This document shows, piece after piece, positions 1 to 9,178 of a stretch of DNA of 55,143 nucleotides (the stretch's first letter is position 1; each line of letters begins with the position of its first letter). Location: contig NZ_RCZG01000013.1 in the NCBI RefSeq assembly GCF_006439015.1, positions 150,635 to 205,777 on the forward strand, given 5' to 3'. Both the position numbers and the translations under genes were made by a program. The notes under the pieces were generated by a model, which had not been told where the DNA came from, searched no databases, and saw only the letters and a list, made by a program, of their open reading frames with translations. The stretch is from Mycolicibacterium hodleri (GTDB lineage Bacteria; Actinomycetota; Actinomycetes; Mycobacteriales; Mycobacteriaceae).

Positions 1-225
1 CCGGAGTCGTCCCCCACCGAGGCGATGCGTCACACCCTACGAAACCCCGATCAGATGCAGCGATACAAACGCCGCTCGGCCACCGTGGAACCCGTCATCG
101 GACAACTCAAGGACCGAATCGGCTTGCGCCGCTTCGCCCGACGCGGAGTCACCGCCGTCACCGCCGAACTCCACCTCGCCGCCGCAGCGCTCAACATCAC
201 CCGCCTTCACCACGCCACCGGATAG
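1..225 (+). pseudogene. Transposase, C-terminal fragment (cut by window edge)
   Basis: The reading frame is open from base 1 and ends with a stop at 223-225. Only about 74 codons are present, so the 5' part lies outside the window or is lost. The tail reads like the C-terminus of a DDE transposase of the IS1182/IS5 type: a basic stretch, then TVEPVIGQLKDRIGLRRF and an A-rich helix ending in LNITRL. No terminal inverted repeat could be identified in the following 110 bases, so the end of the element is not placed. Whether the element is complete cannot be judged from here. Confidence 0.6.
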
Positions 226-336
226 CCCGCCGCTCCAGACACAGACCACCACCCAGGAATCGCCACACCCTGCAACCGGCATTTAGCAACAGCCACTCGG
301 CGCGGGTCAGTGTGCACACATCGCGCGGTTGGTGGG

Positions 337-1560
337 CTAGAAGTAGGCGTTGGCGGGGACGGGGGTGTCGTGCAGCAGGTTCGCTCCGATCGCGACCGCC
401 TTGTAGGCGACCGGGTTGTGCAGCGTGATGGTGCGGATGTTGCGCCAGTGCCGGTCAAGGCCCTTCGTTCGGCTGGCCGCGCTGGCGCCGCCGAGCTCGA
501 GTAGCCGCGTCGCAGCCTCCGGTGCGATCGCATCGAGGTGGACCTTGACCTTGGCGACCTTCAGTTGGGCATCCTGGGCCAGCTGGGCATCCGGATTGCC
601 GTCGGCCGTCGACGCGGCCGACGTGGTTGCGGTCGCGTCGGCCGCATCCAGCACCGCGGCCTTCGCGACGTAGGCCGTACTGGATAGCTCGCCGAGCAAT
701 CGCTGCAGCAGTGGGTCGTCGGTGGGCCGTTCGGTGGGGGCATGGCTGAAGCTGCGGTCGCGTGAACGGAGCAGGGCCACACCGTCGTCCACGACGGCCG
801 ACAGAATGCCCGCGACCACCGCATGGATGTACAACTGCAGGGAGGCGTACTGCACGGTGGGTACCGCAGGGGCGTCGTACGGTGCGTCGGCCAAGATCTC
901 GTCGGAGGTCACCTCCACGTTCTTGAACACCGTCGTCCCCGTGCCGGTACGACGCTGTCCGAACCCGTCCCAGTCGTCGATCAGCTTCACTCCGGTGCGA
1001 TCCGCGGGCACGACGACGGTCGCAACGGAGTCGTGATCGGTGGTGGCGGTAACCGTGAGGTAATCGGAGAACAGTGTGCCGGTGCTGTAGAACTTCTCGC
1101 CCGCGAGGCGGAAGCCGCCTGCCGGATCTGGCAGCAGCCGAGTATTGAACACCAGGCTGCCCACGGCGTTGCCGCCCTTCTCGCTGAACGCGTTGCCGAA
1201 GAGCTTCCCGTCGGCGATTTTGCGCAGCCACTGCTGCGACGCCGGATCTCCACCGCCGGAGATCCGCAGCCGCTCTTCGGTGAACCAGAAGTGGGTCCGG
1301 AAGATGTGCGCCACAATGGGATCGGCCCGCGCCACGTCGATCACCGCGGAGAAGAGTTGCGGCACAGTCACTCCCGAGCCGCCCAGCTCGTGCGGCAGGC
1401 GCAGGGTGCCGAAACCGGCACGCTTGAGAGCGGCGACCTGGTCAAAGGGATTCTCGTCGTTCAGATCTCGGTCCTTGGCGCCCGCCGCAATGCGGCTGAG
1501 TAGTTCGGCCCACTGTGGGGATCCGGGGAGGATGCGGGTGTTGTTCTCGACGGTGGTCAT
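337..1560 (-). CDS. Acyl-CoA dehydrogenase-fold flavin enzyme (DszC/SfnB-like)
   Basis: This is a 407-aa protein of the acyl-CoA dehydrogenase superfamily. The N-terminal helical domain includes PHELGGSGV. A central beta domain (FGNAFSEKGG, then LAGEKFYSTGTLFSDYL) is followed by a C-terminal helical domain ending in LDRHWRNIRTITLHNP. The DRHWRN-IRT-T-H-P tail is characteristic of the flavin-dependent monooxygenase branch (DszC, SfnB), which acts with reduced FMN on sulfur or aromatic compounds, more than of true fatty-acyl-CoA dehydrogenases. The start is placed at 1560 (MTTVENN); an in-frame ATG at 1596 would add 12 residues with no family similarity. It is transcribed divergently from the hydrolase at 1652. 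The substrate is unknown. Confidence 0.8.
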   Translation of the reverse strand: MTTVENNTRILPGSPQWAELLSRIAAGAKDRDLNDENPFDQVAALKRAGFGTLRLPHELGGSGVTVPQLFSAVIDVARADPIVAHIFRTHFWFTEERLRISGGGDPASQQWLRKIADGKLFGNAFSEKGGNAVGSLVFNTRLLPDPAGGFRLAGEKFYSTGTLFSDYLTVTATTDHDSVATVVVPADRTGVKLIDDWDGFGQRRTGTGTTVFKNVEVTSDEILADAPYDAPAVPTVQYASLQLYIHAVVAGILSAVVDDGVALLRSRDRSFSHAPTERPTDDPLLQRLLGELSSTAYVAKAAVLDAADATATTSAASTADGNPDAQLAQDAQLKVAKVKVHLDAIAPEAATRLLELGGASAASRTKGLDRHWRNIRTITLHNPVAYKAVAIGANLLHDTPVPANAYF

Positions 1561-1651
1561 GGCAATGTTTCTACGCAGGGCCGGGGGTGACGGCACTGCT
1601 TTGACTCAGCCCGAACCTAAGAGTGCGCGGCGGAGGGCACAATGGTCGTCG

Positions 1652-2911
1652 ATGACCATGAATGCCGGGCGCCGCCGAGTCCACGACAGGCTGGCCGCGC
1701 AGCCGGGTGTGCGATCCATCCGTCGGCCGGTGTTGGTCGACGGAGGAGAAGAGTTCGACCTGTTCTACGTACGGACGGGCGAGGAGTGCGCTCACCCGCT
1801 GGTGATCATCCCCGGTGGGCCCGGTGCCGCGTCGATAGCGCTGTACCGGGGGCTGCGCAAGCGCGCCGCCGCCGCCGGCCTCGACGTCATCATGGTCGAG
1901 CACCGTGGTGTCGGGATGTCACGGCACGACGACGCGGGCGCCGACCTGCCGCCCGACGCATTGACGATTGAGGCCGTCGTCGGGGACATCGCGGCGGTGC
2001 TCGACGATGCGAAGGTCGACCAGGCGGTCGTCTACGGCACGTCGTACGGCACGTATCTGGCCGCCGGGCTCGGCGTACGGCACCCGACGCGGGTCCACGC
2101 GATGATTCTGGACTCCCCGCTGCTGTCGGCAGACGACATCGACGAGGTGCGCACCGCACTCCGCCGAGCGCTGTGGGACGGCGACGACGAGGAGACCGCG
2201 GAGCTCGCCGAGAAGGTCCACCGACTCGTCGAGGACGGAGTGCTTACCCCAGCCGAGACGCAGCTCGCCGCCGACATGTATGGACTCGGCGGCCCCGAGC
2301 TGCTGGGCCGCCAGCTCGACCTGCTGTTGACCGACAACGATTGGGTGTGGGGCGCCGTCGGGCTCGGCACCCGACTGCTCATGGAGCGCAAGACTCCGTA
2401 TCACAATGAGCCCGACCTGGTCGCACGCATTGGCTACCGCGAGCTCAACTACGGCGCAGTGCCGGACGGCAAGTCGCTCGATCCGGCGGTGGCGCTGCGC
2501 GAGATGGCCACCGGTGAGGTCGACTTCGTGGCGGAGCCATTCGATCTGATCGCGGCGATGCCGGGATTCACCTGGCCGACGGTAGTGCTCTCCGGAGGCC
2601 GTGACCTCACAACGCCGCGCGCGGTGGCACAACGGATCGTCGACCTGATCCCCGATTCGGTGCTGATCGACATGCCGACCACCGGGCACAGCGTCATCGA
2701 CGTCAAGGAGCGTTCCGCGCTGGACGTCGTACAGGCCATCTACGCCGGGTCGATCTCCGAATTGCCCAGTCGGTCAGCGGAACTCGACGCCACTCCCAGT
2801 CCGCTGGGCGTGAGGTTGCTGAAGAAGGCGATCTCCGCCGCGGCGGCAGCTGAATCGGTGGTGCCGTCCGTCGTACCGCGCGCCGTCCGCCAGGTCACGT
2901 CTACTTCGTGA
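1652..2911 (+). CDS. Alpha/beta-fold hydrolase (proline iminopeptidase-like)
   Basis: This is a 419-aa serine hydrolase. The oxyanion-hole region is IIPGGPGAASI, the nucleophile elbow is YGTSYGTY (G-x-S-x-G), the probable acid is in LSGGRDLTTP and the catalytic His is in TTGHSVID. Spacing and an inserted helical cap of about 150 residues fit the peptidase S33/proline iminopeptidase group. A C-terminal extension of about 60 residues follows the His. The frame is open from 1145, but the upstream part lies opposite the flavin-enzyme gene, so the start is taken as ATG 1652 (ATG 1658 is equally possible). The last 11 bases overlap the 3' end of oppA on the other strand. Substrate unknown. Confidence 0.8.
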   Translation: MTMNAGRRRVHDRLAAQPGVRSIRRPVLVDGGEEFDLFYVRTGEECAHPLVIIPGGPGAASIALYRGLRKRAAAAGLDVIMVEHRGVGMSRHDDAGADLPPDALTIEAVVGDIAAVLDDAKVDQAVVYGTSYGTYLAAGLGVRHPTRVHAMILDSPLLSADDIDEVRTALRRALWDGDDEETAELAEKVHRLVEDGVLTPAETQLAADMYGLGGPELLGRQLDLLLTDNDWVWGAVGLGTRLLMERKTPYHNEPDLVARIGYRELNYGAVPDGKSLDPAVALREMATGEVDFVAEPFDLIAAMPGFTWPTVVLSGGRDLTTPRAVAQRIVDLIPDSVLIDMPTTGHSVIDVKERSALDVVQAIYAGSISELPSRSAELDATPSPLGVRLLKKAISAAAAAESVVPSVVPRAVRQVTSTS

Positions 2912-4565
2912 AGCCGATCGCGGTGTAATCGACGTCGGCTAGGCCAGCGGCTCCGAAGTTGGCGAGATTGCTTCGCACCGCGACGTTTCCTGGCGACTGG
3001 GTGAGCGGGAGGCTGAAGCCTTCTGCCCAGATCAGCTTGTCGACCTCGTTGGCCAGGGCGCGGGCCTTGTCGGCGTCGAGTTCCTGCAGCGTCGCCTCTA
3101 TCTTGGCGTCGATGTCGGGGCTGCCGATCTTGCCGAAGTTGCTCTCGCCCGTGGAGAGGTAGATCTGGTTGAGCCCCGACAGTGGGAAGGCATCCGCTAC
3201 CCAGCTGAACTGAGCGATGTCGAAGTTTCCGACTGTGACGTACTGGCTGAAGAAGCCGGTGCCGCCCTTCGCCTGGAGATCGAGCTTGACGCCGATCTGC
3301 GCCAGGTTGCTCTGTGCAATCTGGGCGACCTGGCGGGTGCTTGCGGCGTCATAGAATGTGTCGCGGATGACCAGTTGCCTGCCCTCCTTCTCACGGAACT
3401 GCCCGTTCATTTGCCAGCCGAGGTCGTCCAGCTCCTTCTTGGCCGCCTCGGGATCGAACGCCACCACGCCGCTGTTGTCCTGGTAGCCCTCTTGACCAGA
3501 CACGTACACGTGATTGTTGAGGGGGACCGGATTGTCGGCCAGCCCGCGTTGGGTCACACTGGCGATCGTCTGCCGGTCGATGCCCTTGGCGATCGCTATC
3601 CGCAGTGCCTTGTCGGCCAGAATCGAACCGGGTGCGCCGTTGAACGTGAAGTGGTACCAGCCCAATCCGGGTGCTCGACGAATCGCGATGCCCGGCGTGC
3701 GGCGGGCGATCTCCATCTCGTCCAGGGTGGCCAGACCGCTGGCGTCCAGGGCATTGTTCTGCAGCGCGGGGATTCGGGCCTCGTCCGCCAGGACCGTGTA
3801 GTTGATGCTGTTGAGCCGTGGCGTTGCACCCCACCACTTGGGGTTGCGGGCCAAGGTGATTCGTTGCGCCGTGCGGTCGATGTTGGTCACCACGAACGGG
3901 CCTGCCGAGGGTCCCGGTTGGGTCAACTGACCCTTGTTGAACGCCTCTGCCGTCGCGGTCATGCTTTTCGGCACCAGCATCGTGTTGCCCGACAACATGC
4001 CTCGCCACTCTGCATACGGCTTGGCGAAGGTCATGATGGCTTGGCGGTCGTCGACGCCGCGGGTCACCGCGGCCACCCGTTCGCTACCGTTGGTGCTCGC
4101 GATTGCGAAGGACTTGTCCTTGCCGTTGGTCGCGTCGATCTGGGACTTGATGTCCTCCCACGTGATCGGTGTGCCGTCGCTCCAGACGGCCTTCGGATTG
4201 ATGGTGTAGGTCACCACCTGCGGGTTGGTGCCGGTCAGCTCGACATTGGTGAAGTAGTCCTGATTGACCGTTGGCGATCCGTCGGGACCGATCTTGAACG
4301 CCCGTGGCAGGGTCGCCTTGAGCATGCCGGCGGCGTCGGCGACATTGCCGTCGATGTGCAGGGGGTTGTAGTTCTCCGGGAATCCGGAGAGCGCCAGCCG
4401 CAGGTCCCCACCGTCCTGCAAGGTGGCGGGATCCTGCGGATTCATGTCACTGCTGCTGCCGATCTCGGCATTGCCTCCTGCCGGCGGCGGCTGGTCGCTG
4501 CCGGAGCACGCAGTGAGCGCGAGTCCGGCGACGAGAAGGGCGCTGGCTAGGCGTCGGAGCTCCAT
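2901..4565 (-). CDS. oppA: Oligopeptide ABC transporter, substrate-binding lipoprotein
   Basis: This is a 554-aa family 5 extracellular solute-binding protein. The N-terminus is a lipoprotein signal: a basic start, a hydrophobic stretch and the lipobox LTAC, with Cys about residue 20. The mature protein shows the family pattern NYNPLH, then VTYTINPKAVWSDGTPITWEDI, and near the C-terminus the Q(I/L)YLSTGESNFGKIGSPDIDAKI block. It would bind peptides outside the membrane and deliver them to OppBC. It is the last gene of the minus-strand set oppB-oppC-oppD-oppA, 59 bp after oppD, the same order as M. tuberculosis Rv1283c-Rv1280c. The ligand could also be another oligopeptide-like compound. Confidence 0.88.
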   Translation of the reverse strand: MELRRLASALLVAGLALTACSGSDQPPPAGGNAEIGSSSDMNPQDPATLQDGGDLRLALSGFPENYNPLHIDGNVADAAGMLKATLPRAFKIGPDGSPTVNQDYFTNVELTGTNPQVVTYTINPKAVWSDGTPITWEDIKSQIDATNGKDKSFAIASTNGSERVAAVTRGVDDRQAIMTFAKPYAEWRGMLSGNTMLVPKSMTATAEAFNKGQLTQPGPSAGPFVVTNIDRTAQRITLARNPKWWGATPRLNSINYTVLADEARIPALQNNALDASGLATLDEMEIARRTPGIAIRRAPGLGWYHFTFNGAPGSILADKALRIAIAKGIDRQTIASVTQRGLADNPVPLNNHVYVSGQEGYQDNSGVVAFDPEAAKKELDDLGWQMNGQFREKEGRQLVIRDTFYDAASTRQVAQIAQSNLAQIGVKLDLQAKGGTGFFSQYVTVGNFDIAQFSWVADAFPLSGLNQIYLSTGESNFGKIGSPDIDAKIEATLQELDADKARALANEVDKLIWAEGFSLPLTQSPGNVAVRSNLANFGAAGLADVDYTAIGFTK

Positions 4566-4624
4566 GCGCTCAGACTCTAACCTCGTGGTCGCCGTTCGCG
4601 CCGCAGGCCGCCCGCCACCAGCCT

Positions 4625-6448
4625 CTACGGTTGCGGCACCGCGGCCAGCAATTGACGCGTGTACTCGTGTCGAGGGTTGGCGAAGACGTCTCCCGCGTCA
4701 CCCGATTCGACGACCGAACCCCGATGCATCACCACCAACTCGTCGGCGAGATGCTTCACGACCGACAAGTCATGTGAGACGAACAGATAGGACAGTCCGA
4801 ACTGTTCCTGTAGATCCAGAAGCAGATTGATGATGCCAGCTTGGATCGACACGTCCAGGGCGGACACCGGTTCGTCGAGTGCAAGGATCTTCGGCTGTAG
4901 TGCCAGCGCGCGGGCGATGCCGACGCGTTGCTTCTGCCCGCCGGAGAACTCGGCCGGGTATCTGCTGGCGTCCTGGCGTCGCAGTCCGACGGTGCTCAGT
5001 AGTTCAGCCACGCGCTCGGCGACGCGTGCCTTGTCGAAGCCGTTGGCGGTCAGGGGTTCTGCGAGCGCGTCGAAGACGGGCAGGCGTGGGTCGAGGGATG
5101 CGACGGGATCCTGGAACACGACCTGCAGATCGCTGCGCAGTGCACGTCGTGATCGGCGGTCGAGGGTGGCGACGTTCTGACCGAGTACTTCGATCGAACC
5201 GCTCTGCGGCGCAGCGAGTTCCAGAATCTCGTGTAGCGTGGTTGACTTTCCCGATCCGGACTCTCCGACGATGCCGACGGTACGTCCTTGACGCAGTTCG
5301 AAGCTGATGCCGTCGACCGCCCGTACCTCGCCGATCTGGCGCCGAAACACCGAGCCCTTGGTCAGGGTGAAGGTTCTGACCAAGTCGACCACGCGGAGCA
5401 CGACGGGCGCCTGCGGATCCGGTGCGGCGTCGATCGGCGCTGTGGATACGCCGTACACGTCGGCGGCCGTGCGGCCGGAGACGTCGTCGGTGCGGATGCA
5501 GGCAGCACTGTGGAAGGGTGCAACCGACACCAATTCCGGTTCTGCCGAATGGCATTCATCTATGACCATCGGACACCGTGCAGCGAAGGGGCACCCGGGC
5601 GGGAGGTCCGCCATCGACGGTGGTGCACCGGGGATCGGCACCAGGCGGGAGCCCTGGGCGGCGTCGAGTCGCGGCACCGAACCCAGCAGTCCAACCGTGT
5701 ACGGCATGACCCGGCTGGTGGTGAGGTCGCCCACCGGCGCCGACTCGACGGCCTTGCCCGCGTACATCACCAGGGCCCGGTCAGCGAACTCCGACACCAC
5801 TCCGAGGTCGTGGGTGATGATCAGGACACCCGCACCCGTCACGTCTCGGGCGGTGCGCAGCACGTCGAGTATCTGCGCCTGGACGGTGACGTCGAGTGCC
5901 GTCGTCGGCTCGTCGCAGATGATGAGGTCCGGATCGTTGGCGATGGCGATCGCAATGACGACGCGCTGCCGCTCACCGCCCGACAGTTCGTGGGGAAAGG
6001 ACCCGGCTCGCCGCTGAGGTTGTGCGATCCCGACCAATTCGAGCAATTCGACGGCGCGGGCCCCGGCGGCCTTGCGGCTCAGGTCGCGCTGGTGCACGCG
6101 AAGCGCCTCGGCGATCTGGTCGCCCACGGTGTAGACGGGCGTCAGCGCCGACATCGGGTCCTGGAACACGGTGCCGATGATGCGACCGCGGATCCGCGAC
6201 ATTCGTTGATCGTCCAACCCGATCAGCTCGGCACCGTGGATGCGCACCGATCCGGACACCGTCGCGTACTCGGGGAGCAGTCCGACCACGGCCATGGCCG
6301 TCGCCGACTTGCCCGCCCCGGATTCGCCTACCAGGGCAACGACCTCACGAGGCTGGACGTCGAAGGTCAGACCCCGCACCGCTGCGACTTCTTCGGCGTC
6401 GGTGGTGAAACCGACGCGTAGGTCGCGCACCTGGAGGAGTTCGGTCAC
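4625..6448 (-). CDS. oppD: Oligopeptide ABC transporter, fused double ATPase
   Basis: This is a 607-aa fusion of two ABC ATPases (OppD and OppF equivalents in one chain). The first domain has Walker A GESGAGKSAT near residue 41, signature LSGGERQRV and Walker B LIICDEPTTALD, followed by the oligopeptide-type C-terminal motif with Cys residues (GCPFAARCPM). The second has Walker A GESGSGKSTT, signature FSGGQKQRV and Walker B ILALDEPVSALD. It powers uptake through OppBC. It starts with GTG at 6448; this GTG and the oppC stop share the four bases GTGA, which suggests translational coupling. The length is close to M. tuberculosis OppD (recalled as 612 aa). Confidence 0.92.
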   Translation of the reverse strand: MTELLQVRDLRVGFTTDAEEVAAVRGLTFDVQPREVVALVGESGAGKSATAMAVVGLLPEYATVSGSVRIHGAELIGLDDQRMSRIRGRIIGTVFQDPMSALTPVYTVGDQIAEALRVHQRDLSRKAAGARAVELLELVGIAQPQRRAGSFPHELSGGERQRVVIAIAIANDPDLIICDEPTTALDVTVQAQILDVLRTARDVTGAGVLIITHDLGVVSEFADRALVMYAGKAVESAPVGDLTTSRVMPYTVGLLGSVPRLDAAQGSRLVPIPGAPPSMADLPPGCPFAARCPMVIDECHSAEPELVSVAPFHSAACIRTDDVSGRTAADVYGVSTAPIDAAPDPQAPVVLRVVDLVRTFTLTKGSVFRRQIGEVRAVDGISFELRQGRTVGIVGESGSGKSTTLHEILELAAPQSGSIEVLGQNVATLDRRSRRALRSDLQVVFQDPVASLDPRLPVFDALAEPLTANGFDKARVAERVAELLSTVGLRRQDASRYPAEFSGGQKQRVGIARALALQPKILALDEPVSALDVSIQAGIINLLLDLQEQFGLSYLFVSHDLSVVKHLADELVVMHRGSVVESGDAGDVFANPRHEYTRQLLAAVPQP

Positions 6449-7380
6449 GTGAGTCGTCCCCGTCGTCGGAGCGGTTTGGCGCCCGGATCGATCGCATCCC
6501 GCAAGCCGTCACCGATCACGTTGGCGCACAGCACGATAAGCACTAGGACACCGGCGGGAAACAGGAACACCCACGGGAAGGTGGTCACCGACGGGGTACC
6601 GTCGGCGATCAGCGTGCCGAGCGACACGTCGGGCGGCTGGATGCCGAAGCCGAGGAATGACAGCCCGGTCTCGGCGAGGATTGCCACGCCCACGTTGAGG
6701 GTGGTGTCGATGATGAGGATCGACGCGACGTTCGGCAGCACGTGCCGTACGATGATTCGCCAATCCGATACCCCCATGTACCTTGCAGCCGTGACGAACT
6801 CGCGCTCGCGCAGGCTCATCGTCATCCCTCGGACGATACGAGCGCTGATCATCCAGCTGAAGACGGCCAGCAGCAGGATCAACGAGAACACTCGGCCCGA
6901 CTGACCGAGGCGCGGTGTGACGATGGCGATGAGGATGAAGCTCGGGACCACCAGCAGCAGGTCCACCACCCACATTGCCACGCGGTCGCGCCAGCCGCCG
7001 AAGTAGCCTGCGACAGCGCCGACCGTCGCCGCGATGATCGTCGAGATGAAGGCCACGCACACGCCGATCAGCAGTGACTTCTGCATGCCCCGCAGCGTTT
7101 GCGCCAGCAGGTCCTGGCCGAGGGCGTTGGTGCCGAACCAGTGGCTGGCGCTCGGCGGTTGTTGCAGCGCGAGGAAGTCGAGATCGGTGTAGCTCCACGG
7201 AAGTAGCGGCGGCAGTGCGTAACACCCGACGAGCATCGCCGCCAAGACCACCAGCGCGCCGACGGCGAGCCGGTTGCGGAGGAACCGGCGCGTCGTCAGA
7301 GTGCGTCGGGACGCGAACGCGCTTGGGTCGACCCCCGATTGCGCCTCCGTCGACTCCGCGGTGTCCACCGGTTCGGTCAC
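6445..7380 (-). CDS. oppC: Oligopeptide ABC transporter permease C
   Basis: This is a 311-aa inner-membrane permease of the BPD type. A cytoplasmic N-terminus of about 45 residues precedes the first membrane helix (AVGALVVLAAMLVGCYALP). The OppC N-terminal signature is present (HWFGTNALGQDLLAQTLRGMQKSL), as is the EAA loop (AARYMGVSDWRIIVRHVLPN) that contacts the ATPase. The start is GTG 7380, overlapping the oppB stop as GTGA; the open frame extends 46 codons further upstream, but only inside oppB. The 3' end overlaps oppD in the same way. Confidence 0.92.
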   Translation of the reverse strand: MTEPVDTAESTEAQSGVDPSAFASRRTLTTRRFLRNRLAVGALVVLAAMLVGCYALPPLLPWSYTDLDFLALQQPPSASHWFGTNALGQDLLAQTLRGMQKSLLIGVCVAFISTIIAATVGAVAGYFGGWRDRVAMWVVDLLLVVPSFILIAIVTPRLGQSGRVFSLILLLAVFSWMISARIVRGMTMSLREREFVTAARYMGVSDWRIIVRHVLPNVASILIIDTTLNVGVAILAETGLSFLGFGIQPPDVSLGTLIADGTPSVTTFPWVFLFPAGVLVLIVLCANVIGDGLRDAIDPGAKPLRRRGRLT

Positions 7381-8354
7381 GTCACCCTCACCCTCGGGTC
7401 CAGCGCCGCATAGATGACGTCGGATAGCAGTCCGGCGAGCAGAATCGTCGCGCCGGTGAACACCGTGATCGCGGCGATGATGTTGGTGTCCTGGGTCGCG
7501 ATGCCCAGCACCACCCACTCGCCCATGCCGTGCCAGCCGAAGATCTTCTCGACGAAGACGGCCCCGGTCACCAATCCGCCAACGCCGTAGGCGAACAGCG
7601 TGGCCATGGGGATCAGCGCGGTCCGCAGGCCGTGTTTGAACAATGCCTGACGCCGCGTCAGGCCCTTGGCGCGGGCAGTGCGGATGAAGTCCTGACCCAG
7701 CACGTCGAGCATGGCGTTGCGCTGGTAACGGCTGAAACCGGCGATCGAGAACAGCGCCAAGGTGGCCGTCGGGAGGACGAGATGCTGCAGACGGTCGATG
7801 AACTGCGTCCAGATGCCACCCGTCAGCGTCGCCGATGTCTCTCCGGTGTACTCGAACAGGTTGAACCCCAGCGCAGTATTGGCGCGCAACGCACCGAGGA
7901 TCAGCAGGTTAGCGACGACGAACGTCGGCATGCTGATCAGCAGCAGGGAGAGCACCGTGATGATCCGGTCGGACACGCGGTACTGCCGAATGGCACCCCA
8001 CGCGCCCACCACCACACCGATGACGGTGCCCAGCAGCGAACCGATGAGAACCAGTCGCAAACTGACTCCGATCCGGCGCCACAGCTCGTCGGACACGGGC
8101 TGCCCGGCGATGGTAGTGCCGAAGTCGCCCAGCACCGCCTCGGACACCCAGTGCGCGTAGCGAAGCGGAATGGGCTTGTCGAGGTCGAGTTCGGCGGCCT
8201 TGGCGTCGATCACGGCCTGTGGCGGCCGGGGGTTGCGACCTTCGAGGCTGTCGAGGGGTCTAAATGACCACGAGGTGAGGGCGAAGGTCAGGAAGGACGC
8301 CAGTGCGAGCAGGACGACGTAGTTCAGCGCCCGACGGGCTAGGAAGCGCGTCAT
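7377..8354 (-). CDS. oppB: Oligopeptide ABC transporter permease B
   Basis: This is a 325-aa permease that starts MTRFLARRALNYVVLLALASFLTFALTS (a membrane helix; shown here in part). It carries the OppB-type periplasmic segment and the EAA loop (RTARAKGLTRRQALFKHGLRTALIP), and ends in DPRVRVT. The length equals that recalled for M. tuberculosis OppB (Rv1283c), and the whole chain aligns by eye. The start is placed at ATG 8354 rather than the upstream ATG at 8417, because the family N-terminus begins here. It is the first gene of the oppBCDA operon, so its promoter should lie in 8355-8536. Confidence 0.92.
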   Translation of the reverse strand: MTRFLARRALNYVVLLALASFLTFALTSWSFRPLDSLEGRNPRPPQAVIDAKAAELDLDKPIPLRYAHWVSEAVLGDFGTTIAGQPVSDELWRRIGVSLRLVLIGSLLGTVIGVVVGAWGAIRQYRVSDRIITVLSLLLISMPTFVVANLLILGALRANTALGFNLFEYTGETSATLTGGIWTQFIDRLQHLVLPTATLALFSIAGFSRYQRNAMLDVLGQDFIRTARAKGLTRRQALFKHGLRTALIPMATLFAYGVGGLVTGAVFVEKIFGWHGMGEWVVLGIATQDTNIIAAITVFTGATILLAGLLSDVIYAALDPRVRVT

Positions 8355-8536
8355 GAGGCGCTCGCCGGAAACCGCATGGGCACAGGGTAAGAGATGAACG
8401 GCCGATCCCCGCGCCACGACCCGGTGGCGCAGTACGAGAACGTGCAGTGCACACGTAGCCGACTCTCAGGTTGTCGGCGTTGAGTAGGGGTATCCGTTGG
8501 TGGTCCGAAGACGTTTGCATAGATGGGAATTGTGAC
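8355..8536. other. Divergent intergenic region, oppB / small secreted protein
   Basis: This 182-bp region separates the minus-strand opp operon from the plus-strand small secreted gene and must hold promoters for both. I see no strong -35/-10 pair, no clear palindrome and no RNA element. Confidence 0.5.
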
Positions 8537-8785
8537 ATGCATTACAGCCCCAAAATGTTCGCCGCCGTCCTTGGCGGTGCTGCGATGGTGACGCTCGGTG
8601 CGTTGAGCGCGGGCCTCGTCGAGGGTCAATCCGCGCCTGCCTCGGCCGCGGGAACGTCGCAGATGACGTTGGGCGCCACCAGCACCGAGACCACGCCGCC
8701 CAACGCGCCGGCCGTCGGCGATGCCGCACCGTCGATCAAGGGTCCGGCGCCGCTTCCATCGGAGGAGCAGGGCCTTCCCGGCTGA
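8537..8785 (+). CDS. Small secreted protein, paralogue 1
   Basis: This 82-aa protein has an N-terminal signal or anchor (MHYSPKMFAAVLGGAAMVTLGAL) followed by a Thr/Pro/Ala-rich, low-complexity mature part. It ends in IKGPAPLPSEEQGLPG. ATG 8537 is chosen because the signal begins there; the frame is open from 8471, but the extra 22 residues do not fit a signal peptide. The neighbour at 8920 has the same design and a closely similar C-terminal motif (I-x-GPA-x-LP-x-E), so the two form a tandem pair. The function is not recognised. They lie between opp and the two-component/glycosylation cluster. Confidence 0.7.
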   Translation: MHYSPKMFAAVLGGAAMVTLGALSAGLVEGQSAPASAAGTSQMTLGATSTETTPPNAPAVGDAAPSIKGPAPLPSEEQGLPG

Positions 8786-8859
8786 TGTGACGTCCTGCTG
8801 GGAGTCGGCAGGGAGCGGGCTTCAGGTTTGGTGTGCATCGGCTTCGGCTACTCGAAACT

Positions 8860-8881
8860 CGAAGGGCTTCATCCCCCTTCG
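8860..8881. repeat. Hairpin in the leader of the second small secreted gene
   Basis: Arms CGAAGGG (8860-8866) and CCCTTCG (8875-8881) are separated by 8 bases. The hairpin lies about 40 bases before the start at 8920 and has no T-run. It could be an attenuating or stabilising structure, or a weak terminator for the upstream gene. Confidence 0.4.
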
Positions 8882-8919
8882 CACATCCGTCTTCGAGCAG
8901 TCGAATTGGAGTGATTGCC

Positions 8920-9171
8920 GTGAGCAGCAAGAATCTGAAGGTGATGGCCGCCGCTGTCGGCGCAGGTGCATTGATTTCTGGTGGTGCACTGACCATGGCT
9001 TCCAACAGTTGGGCGGAGCCCGAAACGCCCGGCCCGGTGCCCACCGAGGAGGCGACCATCGGCGAAACCACCACTGAGACCGTCGCGCCGTCCACACCGA
9101 CGACGTCGTCGGTCGTGCCCGAGATCACGGGTCCGGCGGCGCTGCCGCCCGAGCAGGAGGGTGCGCTCTAA
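8920..9171 (+). CDS. Small secreted protein, paralogue 2
   Basis: This 83-aa protein starts at GTG 8920 with a GGAG ribosome site 8 bases upstream (8908-8911). The signal sequence is VSSKNLKVMAAAVGAGALIS continuing to a probable cleavage after SWA or AEP. The mature part is rich in Thr, Pro and Glu and ends ITGPAALPPEQEGAL. It is a tandem paralogue of the gene at 8537; both end in a GPA-x-LP-x-E motif. No known domain is recognised. The mature chain looks disordered, so a structural, cell-wall or ligand-like role is possible but not shown. Confidence 0.7.
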   Translation: MSSKNLKVMAAAVGAGALISGGALTMASNSWAEPETPGPVPTEEATIGETTTETVAPSTPTTSSVVPEITGPAALPPEQEGAL

Positions 9172-9178
9172 TCTCGAC

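Noticed and set aside
1145..1651. Long upstream extension of the hydrolase frame
   Set aside because: It runs opposite the flavin-enzyme gene and shows no alpha/beta hydrolase features; the family N-terminus begins at 1652.
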